Positions 52,855-60,176 of a stretch of DNA of 64,000 bases are shown piece after piece. The notes beneath the pieces were generated by a model. It did not search any database and was not told the origin of the DNA. It was given only the letters and a program-made list of their open reading frames with translations. The translations under genes were made by a program, and so were the position numbers. Source of the stretch: Bartonella sp. WD12.1 (GTDB taxonomy: Bacteria > Pseudomonadota > Alphaproteobacteria > Rhizobiales > Rhizobiaceae); the NCBI RefSeq assembly GCF_002022415.1, contig NZ_MUBG01000001.1:868001-932000 (forward strand), written 5' to 3'. How positions within the stretch are numbered: the stretch's first letter is position 1; each line of letters opens with the position of its first letter.

Positions 52855-53385
52855 TTATCTTTTTATTACCGTTTCCTTTGGAAGATTGATTCCATCAAAA
52901 TCAGGATAAATTTCAAGAAAAACTGGATTTTGTATTGTTTTCTGCCCTCCGTAAACTAGATACCACCTGTTATTATCAAAAATCGCCAATGTCTTATAGT
53001 GAATAATACGATCTTCTGTTGTTAGCGTAGTTGGAATCAAAGCGTAAAAAGAACCATTATCTGTTTGCCGATAATCTATTTTTATCTCATCTAAATAATA
53101 AGCGTCAGCAGATAAATTTTCAAATTGAACATGGAGCTGTTTAAGCAAATTGTTGCGTAAATCATCTTCTGTTGTATTTAATCGACGTGCCATTTCTTTA
53201 TAAAGCCGGTCAGGCATATGAGCAGAAACAATTGCAAAATTTCTGTCTTTTATAGCATTATTGATATCAACAATTAGATTTAAAAGTTCTGTTTTTTGTA
53301 TCGTTGTTTGTTTGGCTGCTAAACTTTGTCCGCCAGCACCTAACAACAAAAATACACCCAGAGTAAAATAACAAAAAAATCTCAT
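52855..53385 (-). CDS. Small secreted protein, family of unknown function (paralogue of 5300-5845)
   Basis: 176 aa with a signal peptide ending near QSLAA (residue 23). Alignable by eye with the protein at 5300-5845: helical segment with INNAIKDRNFAIVSAHMPDRL, then a DNGSFYALIP strand, and the conserved DNNRWYLVYGG, followed by a YPDFDGINLP tail. Function unknown; probably periplasmic. Lies 36 bases downstream of ilvA on the same strand and could be cotranscribed with it. Confidence 0.8.
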   Translation of the reverse strand: MRFFCYFTLGVFLLLGAGGQSLAAKQTTIQKTELLNLIVDINNAIKDRNFAIVSAHMPDRLYKEMARRLNTTEDDLRNNLLKQLHVQFENLSADAYYLDEIKIDYRQTDNGSFYALIPTTLTTEDRIIHYKTLAIFDNNRWYLVYGGQKTIQNPVFLEIYPDFDGINLPKETVIKR

Positions 53386-53421
53386 TTTTATAACTTTCGC
53401 GCTAATAAAAAATTTAGACTC

Positions 53422-54687
53422 TCAAATTACAAAATCAAATAACACTTGATCATTAGTAATATCACGATAAGACCAACCTAACGCTTGAAAATTTTTCTCT
53501 AAGGCATAAAAATTATCATACTTTTTTGTTTCAATTGCAATCAAAACAGAACCAAAATTTCTAGCTGATTTTTTGAGATATTCAAACCGCACAATGTCAT
53601 CATCTGGTGTTAATTGAGCAAGAAAACTACGTAAAGCACCAGGATGTTGTGGAAAACTAAAAATAAAATATTTTTTTAATCCCTGAAAACGCAAAGAGCG
53701 CTCTTTAATATCTGGCAAACGTTCAAAATCAAAATTACCACCTGAAATAACTAAAAGAATTTTTTTGCCTTTCAGTTCCTGACGGGAAATACTTTTAAGA
53801 GCATCAATCGATAAAGCACCAGCTGGCTCAAGAACCACACCTTCAACATTGAGCATTTCAACCATTGTAGAACAAACTCTGTTCTCAGGAACTGTAATAA
53901 CACAATCGGGTGAAAATTGCTGCAACATAGCATAATTTAATGCACCAATTTCAGCCACAGCAGCACCATCTACAAATGTATTAATATTTTCAAGTTTGAT
54001 ACGTTTTTTACTCTTTAAACATGCAAGTAAGCTCGCCGCCCCTTCTGGTTCAACAAAACGGATCTTTGTTTTCCAACCATATTCATGTAAAAAATTGCTC
54101 ACACCACTCGCCAGACCACCACCGCCCACAGGTACAACAATTAAATCTGGCTCACTTTCTCCATTAAGTTTTTTCCATTGTAAAGCAGCCTCACATAAAA
54201 CTGTTGCTTGCCCTGTAATAATGCGAATATCGTCAAAAGGTGGTGCCATCACACCTCCCCCCTCAGCTACAAAAGATTGCGCAGCCTCATAGCATTGGTC
54301 AAATGTATCACCAACCAAACGGATTTCAATAAATTCTTTACCGAAAATGCGCGTCTTATCAATCTTTTGCTGTGGTGTTGTCACAGGCATAAAAATAATG
54401 CCTCTACGTTTAAAATAGCGACAAACAAAAGAAACCCCTTGTGCATGATTACCTGCTGACGCACAAACAAATGCCGCATCTTGAGATACCTTATCAAGCA
54501 TTTCTGAAACAAAACTGAAAGCACCACGAATTTTATACGACCGTACAGGTGTTAAATCCTCACGCTTTAAATAAATTTCTGCATCATATTTTTGACTAAG
54601 AAAGTCATTGCGTTGAAGTGGTGTTTCCGTAAAAACATTACGTAAAGCTAACATAGCTTTAGTTACATCTTGAACAAATTCACTCAT
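53422..54687 (-). CDS. ilvA: Threonine ammonia-lyase (threonine dehydratase)
   Basis: PLP enzyme that deaminates threonine to 2-oxobutanoate, the first step to isoleucine. 421 aa, the shorter form with one C-terminal regulatory ACT-like domain (from about residue 335). The PLP lysine is Lys52 in PVRSYKIRGAF, and the PLP phosphate loop is VPVGGGGLASG near residue 186. ATG start. Next to tRNA-Leu, which reads in the opposite direction. Confidence 0.94.
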   Translation of the reverse strand: MSEFVQDVTKAMLALRNVFTETPLQRNDFLSQKYDAEIYLKREDLTPVRSYKIRGAFSFVSEMLDKVSQDAAFVCASAGNHAQGVSFVCRYFKRRGIIFMPVTTPQQKIDKTRIFGKEFIEIRLVGDTFDQCYEAAQSFVAEGGGVMAPPFDDIRIITGQATVLCEAALQWKKLNGESEPDLIVVPVGGGGLASGVSNFLHEYGWKTKIRFVEPEGAASLLACLKSKKRIKLENINTFVDGAAVAEIGALNYAMLQQFSPDCVITVPENRVCSTMVEMLNVEGVVLEPAGALSIDALKSISRQELKGKKILLVISGGNFDFERLPDIKERSLRFQGLKKYFIFSFPQHPGALRSFLAQLTPDDDIVRFEYLKKSARNFGSVLIAIETKKYDNFYALEKNFQALGWSYRDITNDQVLFDFVI

Positions 54688-54852
54688 AGCACCACTTATT
54701 TTCCTGATTTATTGATAGTGTATAGATTTCTTCTAACTGTAAAAACAATTATTGTCAGTCAAAAATTTATCAAAGAACGAAAGAAGTTTCTTTTGTTATT
54801 AATTCTTGATTAAATAAAAGATATAGCTTATGAGAGGCCCTTAGCCCTTATC

Positions 54853-54938
54853 GCGGACGTGATGAAATAGGTAAACATAGCAGACTTAAAATCTGCCGGT
54901 CGAAGACCTTGCGGGTTCAAGTCCCGCCGTCCGCACCA
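54853..54938 (+). tRNA. tRNA-Leu (anticodon TAA), likely prophage attachment site
   Basis: 86 bases with encoded CCA. Acceptor stem GCGGACG/CGTCCGC, a long variable arm (class II), anticodon loop CTTAAAA, T arm GGTTCAAGTCC. Phage genes begin 110 bases after its 3' end, so it is the natural candidate for the integration site; the duplicated core at the far end is outside the window. Confidence 0.95.
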
Positions 54939-54997
54939 TTATGTTTATTCAACATATTGAAATATATAGATCTTTACTTAATTTTCTAATTTTTCGA

Positions 54998-55021
54998 CCA
55001 CCCTTTAAGCCACCCTTTAAA
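54998..55021. repeat. 12-bp tandem repeat at the prophage left end
   Basis: CCACCCTTTAAG is directly followed by CCACCCTTTAAA. It lies 60 bases from the tRNA 3' end, where arm-type integrase or excisionase sites would be expected. Function is inference. Confidence 0.6.
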
Positions 55022-55048
55022 GTTTATATAATTTTATCTAAATTTGTG

Positions 55049-55240
55049 TTATTTGCAGCTTATTTCCTTTGGAATAAATGCCAAGATTTCTTTTTTTCTC
55101 CATCTTACTGATTTACCCAGCTTATATGGTTTGGGAAATAATCCTCGTGTCACCCAATTGCGAATCGTTGTTGTCGATACGCTAAAAAGCTGAGCACATT
55201 CACGTGTCGTGACATATCTATCGCCATCATCAAATATCAT
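55049..55240 (-). CDS. AlpA/HTH_17-type small DNA-binding protein, candidate excisionase
   Basis: 63 aa. A MerR-like winged-helix fold is indicated by YVTTRECAQLFSVSTTTIRNWV and RGLFPKPYKLGKSVRW. Such proteins are phage excisionases or Alp-type activators and often sit next to the integrase. Here the gene is the last before the attachment tRNA, and the integrase expected on its tRNA side is absent. GAAAGG lies upstream of the ATG. Excisionase is inferred from fold and position. Confidence 0.8.
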   Translation of the reverse strand: MIFDDGDRYVTTRECAQLFSVSTTTIRNWVTRGLFPKPYKLGKSVRWRKKEILAFIPKEISCK

Positions 55241-55276
55241 CTCATTACCTTTCTTTTTTATATTAAATAAATTGGT

Positions 55277-55317
55277 GGGAGCGCTGGTTGGGAGGATGTA
55301 AGTAAAAGAGCGCCCCC
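55277..55317 (-). other. Hairpin between YqaJ gene and excisionase candidate
   Basis: GGGAGCGC at 55277-55284 and GCGCCCCC at 55310-55317 can pair over eight positions with one G-U. No T run follows on the minus strand. It could limit read-through into the excisionase gene; this is inference. Confidence 0.45.
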
Positions 55318-55325
55318 TATGGGGT

Positions 55326-55946
55326 TTAAGCAGCTTGTGTAAAGATTCGGGTTTCTTGTTCTATTTCTTCTAAAAATGTTTCGACAGCTTTATTGATACG
55401 CTCAATCTGCTCATCATCACGTTGAACACGTTGAATCTTTAAACGAAAACCAATTAATTTCTTTTTGAGCAAAGGATCATAACTGACAAAATCACACCAT
55501 TTTCGCCCTGTGCAAGCCATTTGAAATTGCATTTGCAAGATATATTCAGGTTTGATTTTGCCATGTCGCAAAAAAAACATATGCGTTGCCGGTTGAGGAC
55601 ATTTGACTTCTATGAGGCCATCATCTCCAATGAGACCATCAGGACTAGCTCCTGCCATTTCAATTGTCGGGTGAGGAATAAATCCACACCGTGTGACAGT
55701 AACCAAACGTCTAAGACTGTATTTTTTAATTGCCTCATCTTCATATTTACGCCCCCATCGCATGGCTGGCGTTTCATAAGATGGTATTATTTCATCTTCT
55801 AAACGTTCTCTGATAAGTTTATTTTTGTACTCGTCATATTTACTTGTCGGTGAACCTTTACTTGTTTTTCCGACAATGCTGTCAATATTTGAAGCTGTAA
55901 CTTTACCTAAACGAGCTTGAAACCACTCTGGCGTCCTTTGTTCCAT
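55326..55946 (-). CDS. YqaJ-family phage exonuclease (lambda Exo type)
   Basis: Resects double-stranded DNA ends to feed a single-strand annealing protein. 206 aa. The nuclease centre is clear: Glu69 in GRKYEDEA, Asp103 in GASPDG, and Glu113-x-Lys115 in LIEVKCPQ; the N-terminal EWFQARLGKVTASN matches the family. The RecT gene lies two bases upstream on the same strand, so exonuclease and annealing protein are made together as in lambda Red. Confidence 0.93.
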   Translation of the reverse strand: MEQRTPEWFQARLGKVTASNIDSIVGKTSKGSPTSKYDEYKNKLIRERLEDEIIPSYETPAMRWGRKYEDEAIKKYSLRRLVTVTRCGFIPHPTIEMAGASPDGLIGDDGLIEVKCPQPATHMFFLRHGKIKPEYILQMQFQMACTGRKWCDFVSYDPLLKKKLIGFRLKIQRVQRDDEQIERINKAVETFLEEIEQETRIFTQAA

Positions 55947-55947
55947 G

Positions 55948-56739
55948 TCACACCCCTGGTAGATCTTGTTGAGTTGGTGTGTTTGGTTGTTTTGGTGAAG
56001 GTAAAGCTTGTTGCTCTTCTTCCATTTGGAAGCGTTGTCTTTCTTTCAAACCTTCTAAAATAATTTGCCCCGTCTCATGAGAGATTTCTGTAAGGCTTGC
56101 GACTTCTGCAAAAGAGAGTACTTTTTCTTCTTCTGTTTTTGTTTGTTTCATTAATTCTCTGATTTGCGCAAGCATTTCATCAGATACCCTCTCATTTTGA
56201 GGATTATGATTAACCTCATTGATACACGCCTCATTAATACAATCGACCTCGTCTTCATCATAGATATCAGGAAAACCGAAGGCAAGATGTGCACATTGTG
56301 TAAGTGCCTTATGACGTAACATGCGAGAAGGATTTGTCCGCCAAGGTTCTGTATTGCGTCTACATTCTTCCATTTCTTCAGAAATTTCTATTGGATATTT
56401 AATGTTTTTCAAAGATATGGAGCATTCGTAAGCAATCAACTTACCTTCATTATCGCGTTCTTTTTTAAATTTTATCCCATTAAAGTTAGGCTGCGAATGT
56501 ATAAGCTTGTACCATCCCTTAATACCGACAACTGCTTCAATGCCCCCTCCTCTTTTAGGGACAGCATATATTTCTTTTCTCAGGGGATTTAATTTATACC
56601 CATCGGCAAGATAAATAAAATCTTCAAAATCTTCCTTAGAAATATTGAAATTGATACAATTTTTTATGATTTTTTTGCGAAACTCTTGTTCTGATAAATT
56701 ATATTTCTGCGCCACTTTTTCTACGATAGAAGTTGTCAT
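55948..56739 (-). CDS. RecT/Bet-family single-strand annealing protein
   Basis: Phage recombinase that anneals complementary strands; partner of the YqaJ nuclease. 263 aa. The Bet core is seen in YLADGYKLNPLRKEIYAVP, VGIKGWYKLIHSQPNFNG and NPSRMLRHKALTQCAHLAFG followed by the acidic YDEDEV. The C-terminal 60 residues are Gln/Pro-rich and probably flexible. Between the antirepressor gene and the nuclease. Confidence 0.92.
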   Translation of the reverse strand: MTTSIVEKVAQKYNLSEQEFRKKIIKNCINFNISKEDFEDFIYLADGYKLNPLRKEIYAVPKRGGGIEAVVGIKGWYKLIHSQPNFNGIKFKKERDNEGKLIAYECSISLKNIKYPIEISEEMEECRRNTEPWRTNPSRMLRHKALTQCAHLAFGFPDIYDEDEVDCINEACINEVNHNPQNERVSDEMLAQIRELMKQTKTEEEKVLSFAEVASLTEISHETGQIILEGLKERQRFQMEEEQQALPSPKQPNTPTQQDLPGV

Positions 56740-56750
56740 TATCTTTATCC

Positions 56751-57491
56751 TTAATGCAGAGTCTGTTTTTGGAGTTCCACACTTAGGCGTGTTAATCCTT
56801 TTGGTGTAATTTTTGCATTAGAAACACTCATTTCCCTTCCGCCGGCTATTTGGATAGTTTTGGATACACAATCCATTAGTCCTTCATTGATTTTACTCTG
56901 ATAAGGTAACAAAGGTCCTTTTTGAGTACGACGATAAGCCCAACGATGATTAAGCAAATAGTTCGTTAAATCTTTTGTGAGTAAGCCTAACATTTTTGCT
57001 GTATCACTTACACAATGCAGACCATCAGATCGTTCTAAACGTTCCAGTGCTTCTGCCTTTGGGGTTAATTCAGCAATGATATAATCCTTGCGTTCATTTT
57101 CATTTTTTAAATGCATAAAAACACCTAACATGACCCGGGGATTAGAGTAGTCAATTTGAGAGAAAGTTATTTGTTTTGCTTTTCGTTCACATTCAATGAA
57201 ATATTGACGAGCTTGCTTACCTTTCTCATTCCGTTCGACCATGGCTAGTTCTTTCGCCATGTCTAAGGTAAGGTAATATTCTTTTAATACCACATTTTGA
57301 CGTTCGCCAATTTTGGCGAGCGTTAAAACATAATCTTTTCCTTCCTCAAATTCGTATTTTTTTATACGGTCTTTGATCCAATTTGTGAAATCACGACCTA
57401 CTTCCAAAAATGTATACAATTCACGTGCATTGACTGTCTGAACAGTTTCCTGATTAATTGTATTGTTCTGAATAGCGATAAGCGCTTCCAT
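56751..57491 (-). CDS. Phage antirepressor, AntA plus KilAC domains
   Basis: From ATG 57491 (TGAGG six bases upstream) it is 246 aa. The N-terminal AntA domain has VNARELYTFLEVGRDFTNWI and EYYLTLDMAKELAMVERN; the C-terminal KilAC/ANT domain has MLGLLTKDLTNYLLNHRWAY and ITPKGLTRL. Antirepressors of this type counter a CI-like repressor. Located in the leftward operon with recT and yqaJ downstream. Confidence 0.9.
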   Translation of the reverse strand: MEALIAIQNNTINQETVQTVNARELYTFLEVGRDFTNWIKDRIKKYEFEEGKDYVLTLAKIGERQNVVLKEYYLTLDMAKELAMVERNEKGKQARQYFIECERKAKQITFSQIDYSNPRVMLGVFMHLKNENERKDYIIAELTPKAEALERLERSDGLHCVSDTAKMLGLLTKDLTNYLLNHRWAYRRTQKGPLLPYQSKINEGLMDCVSKTIQIAGGREMSVSNAKITPKGLTRLSVELQKQTLH

Positions 57492-57543
57492 TGCAAACCT
57501 CATATTATTTGGATTAATTTTCAGATGTGTTGGGAAGAAAGGG

Positions 57544-57900
57544 TTATTGCTGACAATTACTGTAGAATGGATTTGTATTTTCCCGTTCCCTTATTTTGTC
57601 TAAGACATCACTGTATGCCCAGCTATCAGCTATAAAAGGATATGGAGAGTTCTCTAAAAAATAATAATGGTCATTATCGTTTAAGTATTTTTGAACATAA
57701 AGTTCAGCAATGTCTTCTGAAAGATCATCATAGCGGTTTGATTGAAGATCAATACGAAGAATGCATTCGATATTGTCTAAACCGCTAATAATATCCCGGA
57801 TTTCAGTTTCTTCGAGTGGACCAAATTGAGCATAAGGATAATCATCATCACATATAACTAACAGAATTTCATAATTATCTACAGAAACCTGTTTATTCAT
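57544..57900 (-). CDS. Small acidic phage protein of unknown function
   Basis: 118 aa from ATG 57900, which has a strong GAGAGGGG ribosome site; in-frame codons further upstream run through promoter and operator sequence and are rejected. Acidic (rich in Asp/Glu), no membrane segment, no motif I recognise. It is the first gene of the leftward operon, directly behind a repeat-bearing promoter. Confidence 0.7.
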   Translation of the reverse strand: MNKQVSVDNYEILLVICDDDYPYAQFGPLEETEIRDIISGLDNIECILRIDLQSNRYDDLSEDIAELYVQKYLNDNDHYYFLENSPYPFIADSWAYSDVLDKIRERENTNPFYSNCQQ

Positions 57901-57921
57901 CTTCCATCCCCTCTCATTTGC

Positions 57922-57974
57922 GTTTGTAAATGTTTTATGTTTGTAAATATACGTAAATGTATAAATAAAAGCAA
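57922..57974 (-). promoter_or_regulatory. Leftward phage promoter with repeated operator-like sites
   Basis: Minus strand TTGCTT (57969-57974) and TATATT (57946-57951) with a 17-base spacer. Three repeats of the type GTTTGTAAATGT at 57922-57933, GTTTGTAAATAT at 57939-57950 and CGTAAATGT at 57952-57960 cover the -10 box and start point, the arrangement of a repressor-controlled promoter. Confidence 0.65.
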
Positions 57975-58059
57975 GAGAAAAATTGCACAATATTTATTTT
58001 TTTGCATGTGTATTTAAAATATTGGCTTCAAAATAAGAGAATCAAAAGGTTAAATTGAC

Positions 58060-58662
58060 TTACTTCATAAGCAAGCGGTAGCCTTTGCGTGGTAGTATCG
58101 CAACTATTTCTCCGACCCACTTTATATTAACATTTTTTATTACAGGGGCATTATATGATTCAAGTGCAATACCTTCTGGAGAGCGAACAATTTTTTTAAT
58201 AAAGCGTCTGTTATCTTCTGTTAAAACGACAACTTCATCACCGTAATAATCACTTATTGGCCTTGTTTGCAAATGCTTGACTATGATTAAGTCTCCATCT
58301 TTATACGTCGGATACATAGAAAGACCACGAACCATGAATCCTAACGCCTCAAAGGGTAAGTCAAACGGTATTTCAACTGTTTCAAGACCATTTTCTGGAA
58401 TTTGCTCAACATCAGTATCAATCTCAAATCCCGCTCCTACAAATCCCATAACAGGAATAAGTGTAGTAACTTGGTTATAGCCTTTTAAACTTTTATATAG
58501 TTCTAGTACTGCATCTCTATGTGAACCTCTAGGATCTGATTCACTCGCCAACCATCTTGATATAGTTGCCTGAGTCACATTTAATTTACTCGCAAGATCT
58601 CTCTGAGTCAGACCAAACTCAGATTGAAGTACATTTAATACGGCAATGATATTTTTTGTCAT
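58060..58662 (-). CDS. CI-like phage repressor with S24 (LexA-type) self-cleavage domain
   Basis: 200 aa. Helix-turn-helix at residues 17-40 (GLTQRDLASKLNVTQATISRW). The C-terminal S24 domain has the Ala77-Gly78 cleavage site in VGAGF, the nucleophile Ser115 in GLSMYPT and the general-base lysine at 156 or 157 in RRFIKKI. Keeps lytic promoters off and is expected to self-cleave on RecA activation. No Shine-Dalgarno sequence precedes the ATG, as in leaderless lambda cI mRNA. Divergent from the Cro-like gene. Confidence 0.92.
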   Translation of the reverse strand: MTKNIIAVLNVLQSEFGLTQRDLASKLNVTQATISRWLASESDPRGSHRDAVLELYKSLKGYNQVTTLIPVMGFVGAGFEIDTDVEQIPENGLETVEIPFDLPFEALGFMVRGLSMYPTYKDGDLIIVKHLQTRPISDYYGDEVVVLTEDNRRFIKKIVRSPEGIALESYNAPVIKNVNIKWVGEIVAILPRKGYRLLMK

Positions 58663-58756
58663 AATTAATTTTATGATTACTAAATTAAAAAAATCTATTG
58701 TTTTTTTTATAAATGTTGATACTATTACGTATATGGTAAATTTAAAAGGATATCAC
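58663..58756. promoter_or_regulatory. CI/Cro divergent control region
   Basis: 94 bases between the two repressor genes. A rightward promoter candidate is TTGTTT (58698-58703) and TACTAT (58720-58725) with a 16-base spacer. ATAC-N6-GTAT at 58720-58733 is a small palindrome overlapping the -10, a possible operator. The leftward promoter for CI is not clear. Confidence 0.6.
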
Positions 58757-59020
58757 ATGATAACCGAAAATAAATTAGAAATTAAATCCATCCGAAAATG
58801 TTTGGCGATAACACAGAGAGAGTTGGCAGACATTTTAGGTGTTAAACAGGCTTCTGTTTGTCGTTGGGAAAAGGGCAAAGGGCTGTCTTTAAGAAATTAT
58901 TTTAAATTGCGCCAATTGCAAGATAGTTTAGTACCTCCAACATCTGCGTTTTTGGAAAGTTCTACAATTAATGAGCATCAACAGGATAATTCGTCCTATC
59001 AAAGAGAAGAAAGATTATGA
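58757..59020 (+). CDS. Cro-like phage repressor
   Basis: 87 aa from ATG 58757, with AAAAGGA six bases upstream. The helix-turn-helix is CLAITQRELADILGVKQASVCRW. Transcribed divergently from CI, the position of cro. It ends in an ATGA overlap with the next gene, so the two are translationally coupled. Confidence 0.88.
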   Translation: MITENKLEIKSIRKCLAITQRELADILGVKQASVCRWEKGKGLSLRNYFKLRQLQDSLVPPTSAFLESSTINEHQQDNSSYQREERL

Positions 59021-59526
59021 AAGCAAAGGAAATGTTAAAAGAAATTTATACACGATTTTACAGATTAATAAATCGTAATAAGAGAATAGAGAATGCAAGT
59101 ATATTAATAGAAGAATACACAGGGGTAATACCGCCTGAGAATAGTACAGATGATGAGCTTGAGAAACAATATTCTATTCAAGAAAGTGTTCGCTTACTCA
59201 AAGAAAATGTCCCTTCATTAAAAGAGATGTTGCATAAGTCAAAAGTTGAAAGTTGTCTGAAACGCTATGAAGAAACCCTTGAAGAAGAAGGTCAATTGAT
59301 TCAGGAAGAGCAAACTACACTTGAAAATCTGTCTAATCTAATTGAGCAAAAAAATAAGGCTTTACAGCAGCAAAAGAAAAAGCTGGCTTTAAAGGTAAAG
59401 TTGTTTGATATGCTTAATGGTCAAAACAATGCTGAAGCCAACGTAAAACAGCTAACTAAATCGGTAGAGTTTTCATCGTCCCAAAAAGTTATTCCTTTTG
59501 AACAAAAGGAGTGTCTTCAAGCTTAA
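59017..59526 (+). CDS. Coiled-coil phage protein of unknown function
   Basis: 169 aa, almost entirely helical. Long heptad-like stretches of Leu, Glu, Gln and Lys (residues about 60-130, including EQKNKALQQQKKKL) indicate a coiled coil. No motif recognised. The ATG overlaps the cro-like stop. Likely early rightward expression with Cro. Confidence 0.75.
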   Translation: MKAKEMLKEIYTRFYRLINRNKRIENASILIEEYTGVIPPENSTDDELEKQYSIQESVRLLKENVPSLKEMLHKSKVESCLKRYEETLEEEGQLIQEEQTTLENLSNLIEQKNKALQQQKKKLALKVKLFDMLNGQNNAEANVKQLTKSVEFSSSQKVIPFEQKECLQA

Positions 59527-59683
59527 CCTTGTACTCCATTTAAACGTGGCCATCTCATTAGTTTAGCGTTCAGAGTTTTAAGAAGGCTACTTTTTCAAAA
59601 ACATTTTTTCAATCGAGCTACTCGCTAGACGCTCTGTCATAGCTTGCATGGCCGTATATTGCCTAAACTTAAGGTGGATAAAC

Positions 59684-60172
59684 ATGAGTATAGAAAAGAA
59701 ATATAAGCTTACGGAAGAAAGTAAGGAAGCTTATGGCCACACTCTTTACCGAATTAGAGCTTTAAGAGACTTTGGTCATGTCAAAACCGGTGACCTTGGT
59801 GGTTTCATAAAAAAAGAAGACAATCTTTCTCATGATGGTGATTGTTGGATTTATGACAATGCAATCGTTTATCAGAATGCCAAGGTTTATGGTAATGCTT
59901 TGGTGTGTGATGATGCACAAATTGGCGGTAAAGCTCGAGTGTATGGTAATGCGAGAGTTTTTCATGATGCACATGTTTATGGTAAAGCTCAAGTGTATGG
60001 CAATGCTTGTGTTTATGGCAATGCAGATGTTTCCGGTGACGCAGAAGTTGCTGGCAATGCTCATATTGCTGGCGATCAAAAGATCCGTTCCGGTAAGCAT
60101 TTTGGCGATAACACAGAGGTTGATGCGAGTGCTTCCACTCCACGTAATATCCAACAATCATTAGGTGGATAA
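59684..60172 (+). CDS. Hexapeptide-repeat left-handed beta-helix phage protein, copy 1
   Basis: 162 aa from ATG 59684 (GGTGG upstream). An N-terminal domain of about 55 residues (LYRIRALRDFG, GDLGGFIKKEDNLSHDGDCW) is followed by about 12 hexads of the form V-Y-G-N-A-x, the [LIV]-x-x-x-[STAV]-x pattern of a left-handed beta-helix, then a short tail. No acyltransferase active-site residues are evident, so it is unlikely to be an enzyme of that class. Similar proteins occur in phages and as E. coli YdcK-like proteins (from memory). Function unknown. The next gene is a longer paralogue. Confidence 0.82.
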   Translation: MSIEKKYKLTEESKEAYGHTLYRIRALRDFGHVKTGDLGGFIKKEDNLSHDGDCWIYDNAIVYQNAKVYGNALVCDDAQIGGKARVYGNARVFHDAHVYGKAQVYGNACVYGNADVSGDAEVAGNAHIAGDQKIRSGKHFGDNTEVDASASTPRNIQQSLGG

Positions 60173-60176
60173 GAAC

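Noticed and set aside
57901-57990. 30-residue N-terminal extension of the small acidic phage protein
   Set aside because: It covers the promoter and operator repeats, and a strong ribosome site precedes the internal ATG at 57900.
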